Part shown: positions 1 through 11,851 of the stretch, in pieces
Layout: each line of letters opens with the position of its first letter
How positions within the stretch are numbered: the first letter of the stretch is position 1
From: Comamonadaceae bacterium PBBC1
GTDB taxonomy: Bacteria; Pseudomonadota; Gammaproteobacteria; Burkholderiales; Burkholderiaceae_C
Assembly (NCBI GenBank): GCA_002256145.1
Contig: NKIP01000005.1
Span: 127,618 to 191,617, forward strand
Length of the DNA: 64,000 nucleotides
Direction of reading: 5' to 3'
The notes under the pieces: generated by a model
Databases searched by the model: none
Told to the model about the DNA's origin: nothing
Seen by the model: the letters and a program-made list of their open reading frames with translations, nothing else
Translations under genes and position numbers: made by a program

Positions 1-1998
1 ATCACCATTCCGGTCAGTTTGATCGGTGCGTTTGCCATGATGGCTTTGGCCGGTTTCACCATCAACACCCTGACCTTGCTGGCGCTGGTGCTGGCCATTG
101 GCTTGGTGGTGGACGATGCCATTGTGGTGTTGGAAAACATTTACCGGCACATCGAAGAAGGACTGGACCCGTTTTCAGCGGCCATCAAGGGCGTGCGCGA
201 GATCAGTTTTGCCGTCATCGCCATGACCTTGACGCTGGCTGCTGTGTTTGCACCCTTGGCCTTTACCCCGGGACGCACCGGCAAGCTGTTTGGTGAGTTT
301 GCGTTGGCCTTGGCTGGAGCGGTGATTGTGTCTGGATTTGTGGCCTTGACGCTGGCGCCCATGTTGAGCGCCAAACTGCTGCGCCATAACCCCAACCCCA
401 GCTGGTTTGACAGTTTCATGGAGCGCCAACTCACGGCTTTGTCGACGGGTTATGAAAATTTGTTGGGCTTCATCTTGACTCGCGCCCGTTGGGTGGTGGT
501 GTTGGTGATGTTGGCTTCGGGGGTGGGCATTGCCATGATTTACCCCACCATGAAGCAGGAGCTCGCCCCGCTGGAGGACCGTGGTGTGATTTTGGCCACC
601 GTGAACGCGCCCGATGGCTCCACACTGGAGTACACCGACCGCTATGCCCGTTCGCTCGAGAAGTTCGGACAGGCCTATCCCGAGTTCGACCGGATTTTTG
701 CCAACATGGGCAACCCCACCGTGGGTCAAGGTTCGGTGGTTTATCGTGCGGTGGATTGGGACGAGCGCCAACGCACGACCCTGGAGATCGCGCGTGAGAT
801 GGGTGGCAAGTTCAACAGCTTGCCTGGTGTGAATGCTTTTCCGATCACACCTCCTTCTTTGGGCCAAGGTTTCCGTGAGCGGCCTTTGAACTTCGTGATT
901 CAGACCTCGGACAGCTATCAAAATCTGAACCAAATCACGCGCCTGTTGATGGACGAAGTGGCCAAAAACCCGGGCATTTTGTCACCCGATGTGGATTTGC
1001 GCCTGAACAAGCCCGAGTTGCGCATCGAAGTCGACCGCGTGAAAGCCGCAGAGCTGGGCGTGAGCATTGAGGTGGTGGCCAAAACCATCGAGACCATGTT
1101 GGGGGGCCGTGTGGTGACGCGCTACAAACGCGATGCCGAGCAGTACGACGTGATCGTGCAAACCTTGCCGTCAGCCCGCAACACGCCCGATGACATCGAC
1201 GTGATCCAGGTGCGGGGCCGCAACGACACCATGATCCCGCTGTCCAGTCTGGTGAAGGTGCGCGAGAGCGTGTCGCCGCGCGAGTTGAACCACTTTGGCC
1301 AGCGCCGCTCGGTGTCGATCACGGCCAACTTGTCGCCTGATTATTCATTGGGTGAAGCGATCCAGTTCATGGACGAAACTGCGGCCAAGGTGCTCAAGCC
1401 CGGTTACACCACCGAGCTGAACGGCACCTCGCGCGAATTCAAGAGCTCGCAGGGTGCTTTGGTGATTGTGTTCGTGCTGGCGCTGTTCTTCATTTTCCTG
1501 GTCTTGTCTGCACAGTTTGAGAGTTTCATCGATCCATTTGTGATCATGCTGTCCGTGCCTTTGTCCATGATTGGGGCCTTGCTGGCGCTCAAATACACGG
1601 GCGGCTCACTCAATGTGTACTCGCAAATCGGCCTGATCACCTTGGTGGGCTTGATCACCAAGCACGGCATTTTGATTGTGGAATTCACCAACCAGCTGCG
1701 AGAGCAAGGTATGGCCATGCAAGAGGCCCTCATCAAAGCCTCTGCGCAGCGTTTGCGTCCGATTTTGATGACCACCGGGGCCATGGTGTTGGGTGCAGTG
1801 CCCTTGGCCTTGGCCAAGGGTGCGGGCGCTGAAAGCCGCACGCAAATCGGCTGGGTGATCGTGGGCGGCATGAGCTTGGGCACCTTGTTGGCCATTTTTG
1901 TGGTGCCCACCATGTACTCTTTGCTGGCCCGCAACGCGGTGCCGGGACCCAACAAGGCGGTGGCGCATGAGGTACCGCCCGCGTCGGCTGTGCACTGA
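1..1998 (+). CDS. RND-family multidrug efflux permease, C-terminal part
   Basis: Inner-membrane proton/drug antiporter of the HAE-1 (AcrB-like) RND class, which would pair with a periplasmic adaptor and an outer-membrane channel. The frame is open from base 1 with no start, so roughly the first 350 of about 1020 residues lie outside the window. The fragment opens in TM4, where the paired aspartates of the proton relay are visible (VVDDAIVVLEN). The second periplasmic loop (about residues 190-470) and TM8-12 follow. TM10 carries the conserved lysine in GLITKHGILIVEF. Adaptor and outer-membrane genes are presumably upstream. The substrate cannot be told from the sequence. The gene ends at a strong terminator. 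Confidence 0.93.
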   Translation: MTIPVSLIGAFAMMALAGFTINTLTLLALVLAIGLVVDDAIVVLENIYRHIEEGLDPFSAAIKGVREISFAVIAMTLTLAAVFAPLAFTPGRTGKLFGEFALALAGAVIVSGFVALTLAPMLSAKLLRHNPNPSWFDSFMERQLTALSTGYENLLGFILTRARWVVVLVMLASGVGIAMIYPTMKQELAPLEDRGVILATVNAPDGSTLEYTDRYARSLEKFGQAYPEFDRIFANMGNPTVGQGSVVYRAVDWDERQRTTLEIAREMGGKFNSLPGVNAFPITPPSLGQGFRERPLNFVIQTSDSYQNLNQITRLLMDEVAKNPGILSPDVDLRLNKPELRIEVDRVKAAELGVSIEVVAKTIETMLGGRVVTRYKRDAEQYDVIVQTLPSARNTPDDIDVIQVRGRNDTMIPLSSLVKVRESVSPRELNHFGQRRSVSITANLSPDYSLGEAIQFMDETAAKVLKPGYTTELNGTSREFKSSQGALVIVFVLALFFIFLVLSAQFESFIDPFVIMLSVPLSMIGALLALKYTGGSLNVYSQIGLITLVGLITKHGILIVEFTNQLREQGMAMQEALIKASAQRLRPILMTTGAMVLGAVPLALAKGAGAESRTQIGWVIVGGMSLGTLLAIFVVPTMYSLLARNAVPGPNKAVAHEVPPASAVH

Positions 1999-2035
1999 TC
2001 GCCAGGCGCTGCACGCGCGCTGTGTCCGAGACATG

Positions 2036-2061
2036 AAAAAAGCGGCCTTGGCCGCTTTTTT
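2036..2061. terminator. Bidirectional intrinsic terminator
   Basis: Near-perfect palindrome: six A, AGCGGCC-type stem, two-base centre, mirror stem, six T. It lies between the converging RND gene (+) and moeA (-) and reads as a U-tailed hairpin on both strands. Confidence 0.85.
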
Positions 2062-2083
2062 CATGTCCATGAAGTCCCCGGAC

Positions 2084-3409
2084 TCACAGGTGCCCGTCAA
2101 ACATCATCACATCCACCTCGTCGCCCACGGCCACGTTGCCTTGGGCATGGCCCAGCACAATCAGGCCGTTGGCCTGCACCATGGAGCTGAGCACGCCCGA
2201 GCCTTGGTTGCCGGTGATGTTGACCTGCAATTGGCCCGCTGCGTTGGTGCTGACGATGCCGCGCTGGTATTCGGTGCGGCCGGGTTTCTTGCGCAACGCC
2301 TCGGTGCTTTTGGCCTTGAGCAGCGGCAAAGCAGGTGCTTGCCAGCCCATGAGCTGCTGCAGGGCCGGGCGCACAAAGGCGGCAAAAGTCACCATCACCG
2401 CGACCGGGTTGCCGGGCAGGCCAAAGAGCACGGCCGAGCGTTCGCCATGCTGAATGCGGCCCACCGCCATGGGGCGGCCAGGGCGCATGGCGATGCGCCA
2501 AAAAGCCACATCGCCCAGCTTTTTCATCATGGCCTTGGTGTGATCGGCCTCGCCCACGCTCACGCCGCCGCTGGTGATGATGGCGTCGGCCTGTGCTGCG
2601 GCGTCCACAAAAGCCTGTTCCAGCGCAGCAGGCTCGTCGCGCACCACACCCATGTCGATCAGCTCGCAGCCCAGCGCCTGCACCATGCCCGCCACGGTGT
2701 AGCGGTTGCTGTCGTAAACCGCGCCTTCGCGGGGTGCTTCGCCCAGGCTCAGGATTTCGTCGCCGGTTGAAAAATAGGCCACCTTGGGCCTGCGCCAGAC
2801 GCTCACGCCGGGCAACCCCAAGCTGGCCAGCAGGCCACAGGCGGCGGGGCTCAAGCGTGTGCCTGCGCGCAAGGCAGGCTGCCCGGCCATCAGGTCTTCG
2901 CCCAACAGGCGGCGGTTGTCGCCCGCTTGCAGCATGCGTGGCGGAATGTGGACCGTGTCACCCTCGGTTTTGACCAGTTCTTGCGGGGCCACGGTGTCCA
3001 GCCCGGCGGGCATGATGGCCCCGGTCATGATGCGCACGCACTCTCCCGCCTTCACGGTGCCTTGCCAGGCAGCACCTGCAAATGCGGTGCCCACCACCGT
3101 GAATGGGGTGGGGTGGTCGCTGAGCAGTTCAGCGCCGCGCAAGGCGTAGCCGTCCATGGCCGAGTTGTCGTGTGGCGGCACACTGATGGGCGAGACCACG
3201 TCTTGCGCCAGGATGCGGCCATGGGCCTGCATCAGGGCCACGGTTTCTTGTTCGCGCACGGGCTGGACCAGCTGGGCCAGAAAGTCGTTCACATGGCGGG
3301 CAGACAGGGCTTGCGGGTCGTAGCCTTGCAGGCGGTCGGCGATTTCGCTGAGTGACAGTGTGGGTGACAGTGCGGGGGACAGGGGCATGGTCATGGTCGG
3401 CGCGGCCAT
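2084..3409 (-). CDS. moeA: Molybdopterin molybdenumtransferase MoeA
   Basis: Inserts molybdate into adenylated molybdopterin, the last general step of Moco synthesis, in the cytosol. About 441 residues, slightly long for the family. Visible signatures are DNSAMDGYA in the N-terminal part, TSGGVSVGEADH in the MoCF-fold domain, and GLPGNPVAV near the C-terminal third. The frame stays open upstream into mobA, but that stretch is out-of-frame mobA DNA, so I place the start at one of three closely spaced ATGs (3409, 3394 or 3388). No clear ribosome binding site separates them; translation may be coupled to mobA, whose stop is 16 bp upstream. Last gene of moaA-mobA-moeA. Confidence 0.93.
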   Translation of the reverse strand: MAAPTMTMPLSPALSPTLSLSEIADRLQGYDPQALSARHVNDFLAQLVQPVREQETVALMQAHGRILAQDVVSPISVPPHDNSAMDGYALRGAELLSDHPTPFTVVGTAFAGAAWQGTVKAGECVRIMTGAIMPAGLDTVAPQELVKTEGDTVHIPPRMLQAGDNRRLLGEDLMAGQPALRAGTRLSPAACGLLASLGLPGVSVWRRPKVAYFSTGDEILSLGEAPREGAVYDSNRYTVAGMVQALGCELIDMGVVRDEPAALEQAFVDAAAQADAIITSGGVSVGEADHTKAMMKKLGDVAFWRIAMRPGRPMAVGRIQHGERSAVLFGLPGNPVAVMVTFAAFVRPALQQLMGWQAPALPLLKAKSTEALRKKPGRTEYQRGIVSTNAAGQLQVNITGNQGSGVLSSMVQANGLIVLGHAQGNVAVGDEVDVMMFDGHL

Positions 3410-3425
3410 TGTGTGGCCATGGGAT

Positions 3426-4049
3426 TCAGAGGGCTTCGAGTTGCTGCAGTTCGGCCGGTGTGTTGGCGTTGGCAAAGGCCTGCGGGCTGTCGCCGGGCAG
3501 GTCAAAAGGGACGATGGCGCAGCGGTGCTGTGCGGTCCAGGCGTCGATTTTGCGGCCACCGCCTTGGGTGAACTTGACCAGGCTTTCGAGCAGATCGGTT
3601 TTGAGCAGGCAAAACACCGGCTGCGTGCGCACCGTGCCATCGGCCTCAGGCGCAGCGGCCATGGCCAGATCGGCGTCTTGGGCGTCCATGGCGTGGACCA
3701 GGCGCTCCAGCAGATCGAGCGGAAACAAGGGCGTGTCACAGGGCACCGTGAGCATGAGCGGCGTTTCGCAGCGCTCCAAACCCGTCTGAAAACCCGCCAG
3801 AGGTCCTGCAAAGCCGTCGATGCTGTCGGGCCAGACCGGCACGCCCAGCGATTCGTAGGCGGCCAGGTTGCGGTTGGCGTTGATCAGCACTTCTTGCAGC
3901 GGCAGGCTTTGCAGCTGCAGGCGCATCAGGGTTTGCAAAGCCAGGGGCAGGCCGTGGAAGTTTTGCAGGCCTTTGTCGCTGCCACCCATGCGCGAGCCGC
4001 GCCCGCCTGCGAGGATGAGGCCGGTGATGGCGGGTGCGTTGTTGTTCAT
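3426..4049 (-). CDS. mobA: Molybdenum cofactor guanylyltransferase MobA
   Basis: Transfers GMP from GTP to Mo-molybdopterin to make the MGD cofactor of DMSO-reductase-family enzymes. It has 207 residues, typical for the family. The N-terminal nucleotide-binding signature [17 protein letters not shown] starts near residue 11, and the PCDTPLFP metal/GTP-binding motif lies near residue 102. It starts 5 bp after the moaA stop and sits between moaA and moeA, so the three genes form one minus-strand operon. The presence of MobA implies the cell makes at least one bis-MGD enzyme, which is not encoded in this window. Confidence 0.93.
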   Translation of the reverse strand: MNNNAPAITGLILAGGRGSRMGGSDKGLQNFHGLPLALQTLMRLQLQSLPLQEVLINANRNLAAYESLGVPVWPDSIDGFAGPLAGFQTGLERCETPLMLTVPCDTPLFPLDLLERLVHAMDAQDADLAMAAAPEADGTVRTQPVFCLLKTDLLESLVKFTQGGGRKIDAWTAQHRCAIVPFDLPGDSPQAFANANTPAELQQLEAL

Positions 4050-4054
4050 GGCCT

Positions 4055-5197
4055 TCAGCCTCCGATGTAGCTCATTTCCACCCGGCGGCCGGGGCCACTG
4101 GCGGTGTCCGGCCCGCGCAGGCTGCGCAGCACCGAATATTGGTCGGTGCGCCCGCGCCAGATCGCATTCACCGTGGCGGCCAATGCACTGTCGCTTTGCG
4201 CCGGGTCGCGCAGCAGCTGGCGCAGGTCATAGCCCTGGCTGGCAAACAGGCACAAATACAGGCGGCCTTCGGTGGACAGGCGGGCGCGGTTGCAGTCACC
4301 GCAAAAGGCTTGGGTCACGCTGCTGATGACGCCAATTTCGCCCAAAGCCAGGTCGTGCTCGCCCTGTTCGTTGGCGTAGCCCCAGCGTTCGGCCGTTTCG
4401 CCGGGCGCGGCTGGATCCAACTGCACCAGCGGCATCTCGGCATGCAGGCGGCACACCACTTCTGCGCTGGGCAGCACCTCGTCCATGCACCAGCCGTTGG
4501 TTGCGCCCACGTCCATGTATTCAATGAAGCGCAGCACAATGCCCGAGCCCCGGAAATGCCGGGCCATGGGCAAAATTTCGTGTTCGTTGGTGCCGCGTTT
4601 GACGACCATGTTGACCTTGATCGGCCCCAGGCCCGCAGCCCGCGCCGCCTCGATTCCGGCCAGCACATCGGCCACCGGAAAGTCCACGTCGTTCATGCTG
4701 CGAAAAACCGCGTCGTCCAGTCCGTCCAAGCTGACGGTGACGCGTTGTAAGCCTGCGTCTTTCAGGCTCTGGGCCTTGCGGGCCAAGAGCGAGCCGTTGG
4801 TGGTCAGCGTCAAATCGAGCGGCTGACCATCGGGGGTGCGCAGGGCAGCCAGTTGTTCGATCAGGATTTCGATGTTCTTGCGCAGCAGGGGCTCACCGCC
4901 CGTGAGGCGGATTTTGCGCACACCCCGTCCCACAAACACGCTGGCGATGCGGGTGATCTCTTCAAAGCTCAGCAGCTGGCTGTGCGGCAGGTAGGCGTAG
5001 TCTTTGTCAAAGATTTCCTTGGGCATGCAGTAGCTGCACCTGAAGTTGCAGCGGTCGGTCACGCTGATGCGCAAATCGGTCAGGGGACGGTGCAGACCGT
5101 CCAGGGGCAATTCGCTCAGATCAGCCCCCGCCAAAAGGGAGGGCAAAGGCAAGCTGGGATGGCGCTGGTCAACCAGCGGAATGACGCGTTCAGACAT
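4055..5197 (-). CDS. moaA: GTP 3',8-cyclase MoaA (radical SAM)
   Basis: Converts GTP to 3',8-cyclo-7,8-dihydro-GTP, the first step of molybdopterin synthesis, together with MoaC (not in this window). It has 380 residues. The radical-SAM cluster motif is C50-x3-C54-x2-C57 in [11 protein letters not shown]. The second [4Fe-4S] cluster ligands are C299, C302 and C316 in the FCGDCNRAR...LC region. The protein ends in a Gly-Gly tail, which is required for activity in studied homologues. First gene of the Moco operon. No Moco riboswitch-like structure is evident in the 112 bp upstream. Confidence 0.96.
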   Translation of the reverse strand: MSERVIPLVDQRHPSLPLPSLLAGADLSELPLDGLHRPLTDLRISVTDRCNFRCSYCMPKEIFDKDYAYLPHSQLLSFEEITRIASVFVGRGVRKIRLTGGEPLLRKNIEILIEQLAALRTPDGQPLDLTLTTNGSLLARKAQSLKDAGLQRVTVSLDGLDDAVFRSMNDVDFPVADVLAGIEAARAAGLGPIKVNMVVKRGTNEHEILPMARHFRGSGIVLRFIEYMDVGATNGWCMDEVLPSAEVVCRLHAEMPLVQLDPAAPGETAERWGYANEQGEHDLALGEIGVISSVTQAFCGDCNRARLSTEGRLYLCLFASQGYDLRQLLRDPAQSDSALAATVNAIWRGRTDQYSVLRSLRGPDTASGPGRRVEMSYIGG

Positions 5198-5309
5198 GGG
5201 GGTCGATTGTGCCCGAGTCGCCTCTCCGATGAGTCAGCATGGTCAAGGATGAACAGGTCTACAAAAAAGCGTTCATGCAAACATCATCGGGTCGGATCAA
5301 CAGGTGGCG

Positions 5310-6743
5310 TCAGCCGTGCTGGATGGCCACAGTTTTGAGGGTGGTGAAGCCCAGCAGCGCCTCAAAGCCTTTTTCTCGGCCATAACCCGAGGACTTGACT
5401 CCGCCAAAGGGCAGCTCCACGCCACCGCCTGCACCGTAGTTGTTGATGAACACCTGGCCGCTGCGCACGCGCTTGGCCATGCGGAATTGTCGGCCACCAT
5501 CGCGTGTCCAGATACCGGCCACCAAGCCGAATTCTGTGGCGTTGGCCAGTTCGATCGCATGGTCTTCGTCGGTGAATGACATGGCCGACAGGACCGGGCC
5601 AAATACTTCTTCTTGCGCCAACCGGTGCATCACCGGCACATCGCGCAGCAAGGTGGGGGCTTGGTAAAAGCCGCCAGCAGGCACACCCGCAGCAATTTGC
5701 CCTTGGGCCACAGTGGCGATGCCATCGGCCTTGGCCTGGTCTAAAAAGCCGGTGACGCGCTCCAACTGGCTGGCGCGGATCAGGGGGCCCAAGTCCAGGT
5801 TCATCGCAGCAGAGCCCACTTGCAGGCGGCTGAAGGCTTCGCCTAGCCGCTTGAGCAAGGGCTCGTAAATGCCTTGCTGGATCAGCACGCGCGAGCCTGC
5901 GCTGCAGGTCTGGCCGGAGTTTTGCACGATGGCGTTGACCACCACCGGAATGGCCGCGTCCAGATCGGCGTCGTCAAAAATGATCTGCGGGCTTTTGCCG
6001 CCCAGCTCCAGCGTCACGGGGCAGTGGCGCTCGGCGGCCACTTGTTGGATGAGCGTGCCCACGCGGGGGCTGCCGGTGAAACTGATGTGGTCAATGCCCG
6101 GGTGGCGGGCCAGCGCGTCGCCCACCTCATGGCCGTAACCGGTGACGATGTTGATGGCCCCCGGCGGAAAACCCACCTCGGCGGCCAGTTGCGCCACCCG
6201 AATCAGGCTCAGGCAGGCGTCTTCGGCCGGCTTGACCACGCATGCATTGCCTGCTGCCAAAGCGCCGCCCACGCTGCGCCCAAAAATCTGCATCGGGTAG
6301 TTCCAGGGAATCACATGGCCCGTCACGCCGTGTGGCTCGCGCCAGGTCAGCACGCTGTAGCCGTTTTGGTAGGGCAGTGTCTCGCCGTGCAGCTTGTCGC
6401 AGGCCCCGGCATAAAACTCGAAATAGCGTGCCAAGGCCACCGAATCGGCCCCGGCCTGCTTGGTGGGCTTGCCGCAGTCGCGCTGCTCCAGTGCGGCGAG
6501 CTCAGCGGCGTGCTCATTCACTTTTTGCGACAGCTTCATGAGCAAGCGACCGCGCTCCACGGCGGTCAGCTTGCCCCATGGGCCGTTGAAGGCTGCCCGA
6601 GCCGCTTGCACCGCAGCATCGATGTCGGCCGCCTGGCTGCGCGGGATCTGATCGAACACCTGCCCGTCAGATGGGTCGAGCACGTCGATGGTTTGGCCTG
6701 CCAGGGCGGGGATGGATTGGTTGGCGATGAAGTTGTGTTGCAT
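5310..6743 (-). CDS. NAD(P)-dependent aldehyde dehydrogenase
   Basis: Oxidises an aldehyde to a carboxylate in the cytosol. It is an ALDH-superfamily protein of 477 residues, the normal length. The glutamate motif VTLELGGKSP and the catalytic cysteine motif NSGQTCSAGSR are intact, and FTGSPRVG marks the cofactor region. The start is set at the ATG at 6743, where ALDH-like sequence begins; an in-frame start 14 codons upstream (6785) is possible, and neither has a clear ribosome binding site. Substrate is undetermined; closest motifs resemble betaine-, gamma-aminobutyraldehyde- and aromatic-aldehyde-type enzymes. It stands alone, upstream of and divergent from ppa. Confidence 0.9.
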   Translation of the reverse strand: MQHNFIANQSIPALAGQTIDVLDPSDGQVFDQIPRSQAADIDAAVQAARAAFNGPWGKLTAVERGRLLMKLSQKVNEHAAELAALEQRDCGKPTKQAGADSVALARYFEFYAGACDKLHGETLPYQNGYSVLTWREPHGVTGHVIPWNYPMQIFGRSVGGALAAGNACVVKPAEDACLSLIRVAQLAAEVGFPPGAINIVTGYGHEVGDALARHPGIDHISFTGSPRVGTLIQQVAAERHCPVTLELGGKSPQIIFDDADLDAAIPVVVNAIVQNSGQTCSAGSRVLIQQGIYEPLLKRLGEAFSRLQVGSAAMNLDLGPLIRASQLERVTGFLDQAKADGIATVAQGQIAAGVPAGGFYQAPTLLRDVPVMHRLAQEEVFGPVLSAMSFTDEDHAIELANATEFGLVAGIWTRDGGRQFRMAKRVRSGQVFINNYGAGGGVELPFGGVKSSGYGREKGFEALLGFTTLKTVAIQHG

Positions 6744-6932
6744 GGGGCGATTGTCGGCTCTGGCCCGGGCTTGGAAATCACGCACGAGACATCACGGCAA
6801 CTGGCGCAGAAAGGGCAGGCGGTGAAAGGCCCGATTCAGCCTGTGCCCACGCCTGCGCAAGCCCTGTGAAAGTAAAATCGGGGTTAATCCCTAGGATTTT
6901 TCGTTTCCTCTTAACTTTCAAAAGCAGACACC

Positions 6933-7463
6933 ATGTCCCTGAACAAAGTCACCCCCGGCAGCAAAGTGCCCGACGCATTCAATGTCATCATCGAAATCCC
7001 GATGAACTCCGACCCTGTGAAGTACGAAGTGGACAAAGAGTCCGGTGCTTTGTTTGTGGACCGTTTCATGGGCACCGCCATGCACTACCCCACCAACTAC
7101 GGCTATGTGCCCCAGACCATCGCCGGTGATGGCGACCCGGTGGACGTGTTGGTCATGACCCCTTTCCCCTTGCCCCCAGGCGTGGTGGTGTCGTGCCGTG
7201 CCATTGGCATTTTGTTGATGGAAGACGAAGGCGGCATGGACGGCAAGATTTTGGCCGTGCCCACCGAAAAAATTCTGCCTATCTACGCCAACATCAAAAC
7301 CTTGGCCGATGTGCACGAGCTGCAGCTCAAGCAAATTGCCCACTTCTTTGAACACTACAAAGACTTGGAAAAAGGCAAGTGGGTCAAGGTCAAGGGCTGG
7401 GAAGGCGTCGAGTCCGCCGCCAAAGAACTGATGGATGGCATCGCCAATTACCAAAAAGCCTGA
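6933..7463 (+). CDS. ppa: Inorganic pyrophosphatase (family I)
   Basis: Hydrolyses pyrophosphate to two phosphates, pulling biosynthetic reactions forward; soluble and Mg-dependent. It has 176 residues, typical of bacterial family I enzymes. The signature DGDPVDVLV is present, with metal-binding aspartates D66, D68 and D71. It is a single-gene unit with its own upstream region (6744-6932) and a terminator immediately downstream. Confidence 0.97.
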   Translation: MSLNKVTPGSKVPDAFNVIIEIPMNSDPVKYEVDKESGALFVDRFMGTAMHYPTNYGYVPQTIAGDGDPVDVLVMTPFPLPPGVVVSCRAIGILLMEDEGGMDGKILAVPTEKILPIYANIKTLADVHELQLKQIAHFFEHYKDLEKGKWVKVKGWEGVESAAKELMDGIANYQKA

Positions 7464-7508
7464 TGGGTCTTTGCCAGCGGCTTTTGCCTGAAGCCGATGG
7501 ATCCGCTG

Positions 7509-7545
7509 AACGCCTGCCCGGTTTGCGCCGCGCAGGCGTTTTTTT
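7509..7545 (+). terminator. Intrinsic terminator after ppa
   Basis: Nine-base stem AACGCCTGC / GCAGGCGTT with a GC-rich loop, followed by seven T. It sits between the converging ppa and the GNAT-like gene. Confidence 0.8.
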
Positions 7546-7552
7546 GGGGTTT

Positions 7553-8740
7553 TTACTGGGGCTTTTTCAAAGGCGAGTGCTGCTGCAGGGCTTCCATGTA
7601 GTTGTCAATCCCCGCTTTTTCGCGCTCCAAATACCGCGCCACCGCTTCTGAAAACGCCGGGTGCGCCAGCCAGTGGGCGCTGTGCGTGGGCGTGGGCAGC
7701 AGGGCTCGGGCCATTTTGTGCTCGCCTTGGGCCCCGCCTTCAAAGCGCTTGACGCCATTGGCGATGCACCACGCGATGGGCTGGTAATAACAGGCCTCAA
7801 AGTGCAGGCAGTCCACCCGTGCGAGGGCTCCCCAATAACGCCCATAAGCCACTTCGGGCTGGCCAGCGGCGTTCAGGTGCAGGCCGATGAGGCTGATGCC
7901 GATGGCTTGCCCTTCGTGTTCGGCCACAAACAAGAGCCAATTGGCGGCCATGTCACGGCGCATGGCGTCGAAAAACTCAGGCTTCAAATAGGGCGCGTTG
8001 CCGTGTTCCCAATAGGTCTGCTGGTAGCAGCGCAGCAGCAAGGCCCAGTCATCGCCTGTCATGTCGGGGCCGCGTACGGCGCGAAAGCTGACACCTGCCT
8101 CAGCCACTTTGCGGCGTTCTTGTCGGATTTTTTTGCGCTTTTCCTGGTTCAGGCTGCCCAAAAAGTCGTCAAAGTCGCGCCAGCCCTGGTTTTGCCAATG
8201 GAATTGCACCTGGCTGCGCTGCAGCAAACCCGCCTTCTCGCAAGCCTGCAAGTCTTGTGGGCTGCCAAACAGGATGTGCAGCGAGGGGATCTCGTTGGTT
8301 TGGCACAACTCCAGCAAGGCGGCCAGCAGGGCTTGGCGGGTGGCATCGGACTCGGCCAGCAAACGGCTGCCAGGCACGGGTGTGAAGGGCGGGGCCACGA
8401 GGGCTTTGGGGTAATAGTTCAGGCCATGGCGCTCGTAAGCGTCGGCCCAGGCGTGGTCAAACACATACTCGCCGCGTGAATGGGTCTTGAGGTAGAGCGG
8501 GCATGCTGCGGCCAAGGCCAGGCCCGTGGGGGTGTCGCGCCATAAACTGAGCACTTGAAGTGTCCAGCCCGTCTCGGGCACAGCCGAGCCGCTGGTCTGC
8601 ATGGCCGACAAATAGGCATGCCGCATGAAGGGAGATGGCGCATCTTGCTGGGCGAGCAAGCCGTCCCAAACCTCAGGCGCGATGCCACTCAGGTCATCCT
8701 CTACCCGGGTGACATAATTCAAGCTCAATTTTTCCAGCAC
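7553..8740 (-). CDS. GNAT/FemAB-like N-acyltransferase (DUF482-type)
   Basis: A 395-residue protein resembling the peptidogalycan biosynthesis/recognition (DUF482) branch of the GNAT/FemAB fold. Seen: a basic stretch around EKRKKIRQERRK mid-protein, and a C-terminal acetyltransferase-like region with EGGAQGEHKMARALLP, which is characteristic of the family. I choose the GTG at 8740 because a GGAGAG ribosome binding site lies about 8 bases upstream. Longer in-frame starts would run deep into nadE on the opposite strand. Substrate is unknown. Its start codon is only 4 bp from that of nadE. Confidence 0.8.
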   Translation of the reverse strand: MLEKLSLNYVTRVEDDLSGIAPEVWDGLLAQQDAPSPFMRHAYLSAMQTSGSAVPETGWTLQVLSLWRDTPTGLALAAACPLYLKTHSRGEYVFDHAWADAYERHGLNYYPKALVAPPFTPVPGSRLLAESDATRQALLAALLELCQTNEIPSLHILFGSPQDLQACEKAGLLQRSQVQFHWQNQGWRDFDDFLGSLNQEKRKKIRQERRKVAEAGVSFRAVRGPDMTGDDWALLLRCYQQTYWEHGNAPYLKPEFFDAMRRDMAANWLLFVAEHEGQAIGISLIGLHLNAAGQPEVAYGRYWGALARVDCLHFEACYYQPIAWCIANGVKRFEGGAQGEHKMARALLPTPTHSAHWLAHPAFSEAVARYLEREKAGIDNYMEALQQHSPLKKPQ

Positions 8741-8744
8741 CTGT

Positions 8745-10792
<2,048 letters not shown>

Positions 10793-10835
10793 TCAGGCAC
10801 GGGCCTTGGGATTCAGGTCCGTCGATCAAGCCCAT

Positions 10836-11444
10836 TCAAAGCCATTCGATTTTGGCGGGTGGTGAAAAACCTGCCGCTTCCACCAACTCTCGCAGCAAAA
10901 CCTCGGGAGCGGTCCCAATGGTCACCAAGCTGGTTTGCCAATCGGCCATGAAGCCCTCTTGGACGACTTGGCCAATGAAATTCATCAGACCATCGTAATA
11001 ACCGTTGCTGTTGAGGATGCCGATGGGTTTGTCGTGGTAACCCAGCTGACGCCAAGTCCAGACTTCAAACAATTCTTCAAAAGTGCCGATGCCGCCGGGC
11101 AAGGCCAGAAAAGCATCGGCTTTGTCGGCCATCAGGCGTTTGCGCTCATGCATGGTGTCCACCACATGCAGTTCGGTGCAGCCGTGGTGCGCCCATTCCT
11201 TTTCGACCAAGGCTGTAGGAATGATGCCCACCACGGTGCCGCCTGCGGCCAGAGTGGCTTCGGCGACCAGGCCCATCAGGCCATTGCGGCCGCCGCCATA
11301 AACCAGTTGGCCGCCATGCTGGCCAATCCAGGTGCCCACTTGGACGGCGATTTGGGCAAATTCAGGCGAGTTGCCGGGTTTGGAGCCGCAGTAAACGCAG
11401 ACCGAAAAGGCAGGTGATGTGCCCCGGGTGTTGTTCCCGGTCAT
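10836..11444 (-). CDS. LOG-family cytokinin riboside 5'-monophosphate phosphoribohydrolase
   Basis: A 202-residue Rossmann-fold protein of the TIGR00730/LOG family, which hydrolyses nucleoside monophosphates to free bases. Signatures: YGGGRNGLMG near residue 45 and PGGIGTFEELFE around residue 115, with MHERKRLM between them. The ATG overlaps the dgkA stop as ATGA, so translation is probably coupled. It is the last gene of a minus-strand operon headed by an ECF sigma factor. In bacteria the physiological role is often unclear; nucleotide salvage or housecleaning is as likely as cytokinin production. Confidence 0.88.
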   Translation of the reverse strand: MTGNNTRGTSPAFSVCVYCGSKPGNSPEFAQIAVQVGTWIGQHGGQLVYGGGRNGLMGLVAEATLAAGGTVVGIIPTALVEKEWAHHGCTELHVVDTMHERKRLMADKADAFLALPGGIGTFEELFEVWTWRQLGYHDKPIGILNSNGYYDGLMNFIGQVVQEGFMADWQTSLVTIGTAPEVLLRELVEAAGFSPPAKIEWL

Positions 11445-11845
11445 GACAAGCGTTGCCAAAGCGCAGCCATCCAAACGCCAGCGCACAGCAGCAAGCTGAG
11501 CAGCACCGCAGCGCTGCCCATGTCTTTGGCACGTTTGGACAGGTCGTGCCATTCCGGGCCGATGCGGTCGATGGCCGATTCGACGCTGGTGTTGAGCAAC
11601 TCGACGATCATGACCAGCATGACCGTACCGGCCAGCAAGGCCGTTTCTACCCAGTTTTGCCCCAGCCAAAAAGCCAAGGGCACCAGCCCCATGGCCAAGA
11701 TGGCTTCTTGACGAAAGGCGGTTTCGCCCCAGCCTGCACGCAGGCCCTGGATGGAGTAACCCCCGGCATGAAGAATGCGATTAAGGCCTGAACGGGCTTT
11801 TTGCGGGTTGACGACGTTGGTCGCTTTGGGTTTCTTGCTTGTCAT
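11441..11845 (-). CDS. dgkA: Diacylglycerol kinase (DgkA family)
   Basis: Small integral membrane kinase that phosphorylates diacylglycerol to phosphatidic acid, recycling lipid left over from membrane-derived glycan synthesis. 134 residues from the ATG at 11845 (a TTG two codons upstream is less likely). Three hydrophobic segments are visible, and the family motif VELLNTSVESAIDR near residue 83 contains the catalytic glutamate. It starts 6 bp after the RDD gene stop and overlaps the LOG gene by 4 bp. Confidence 0.93.
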   Translation of the reverse strand: MTSKKPKATNVVNPQKARSGLNRILHAGGYSIQGLRAGWGETAFRQEAILAMGLVPLAFWLGQNWVETALLAGTVMLVMIVELLNTSVESAIDRIGPEWHDLSKRAKDMGSAAVLLSLLLCAGVWMAALWQRLS

Positions 11846-11851
11846 GGGCAA

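Noticed and set aside
3410-3811. In-frame N-terminal extension of moeA
   Set aside because: It lies inside mobA in another frame and is Ser/Pro/Trp-rich; the MoeA homology begins downstream.
5198-5309. Possible molybdenum-cofactor riboswitch before moaA
   Set aside because: Only 112 bases with no multi-helix structure that I can recognise.
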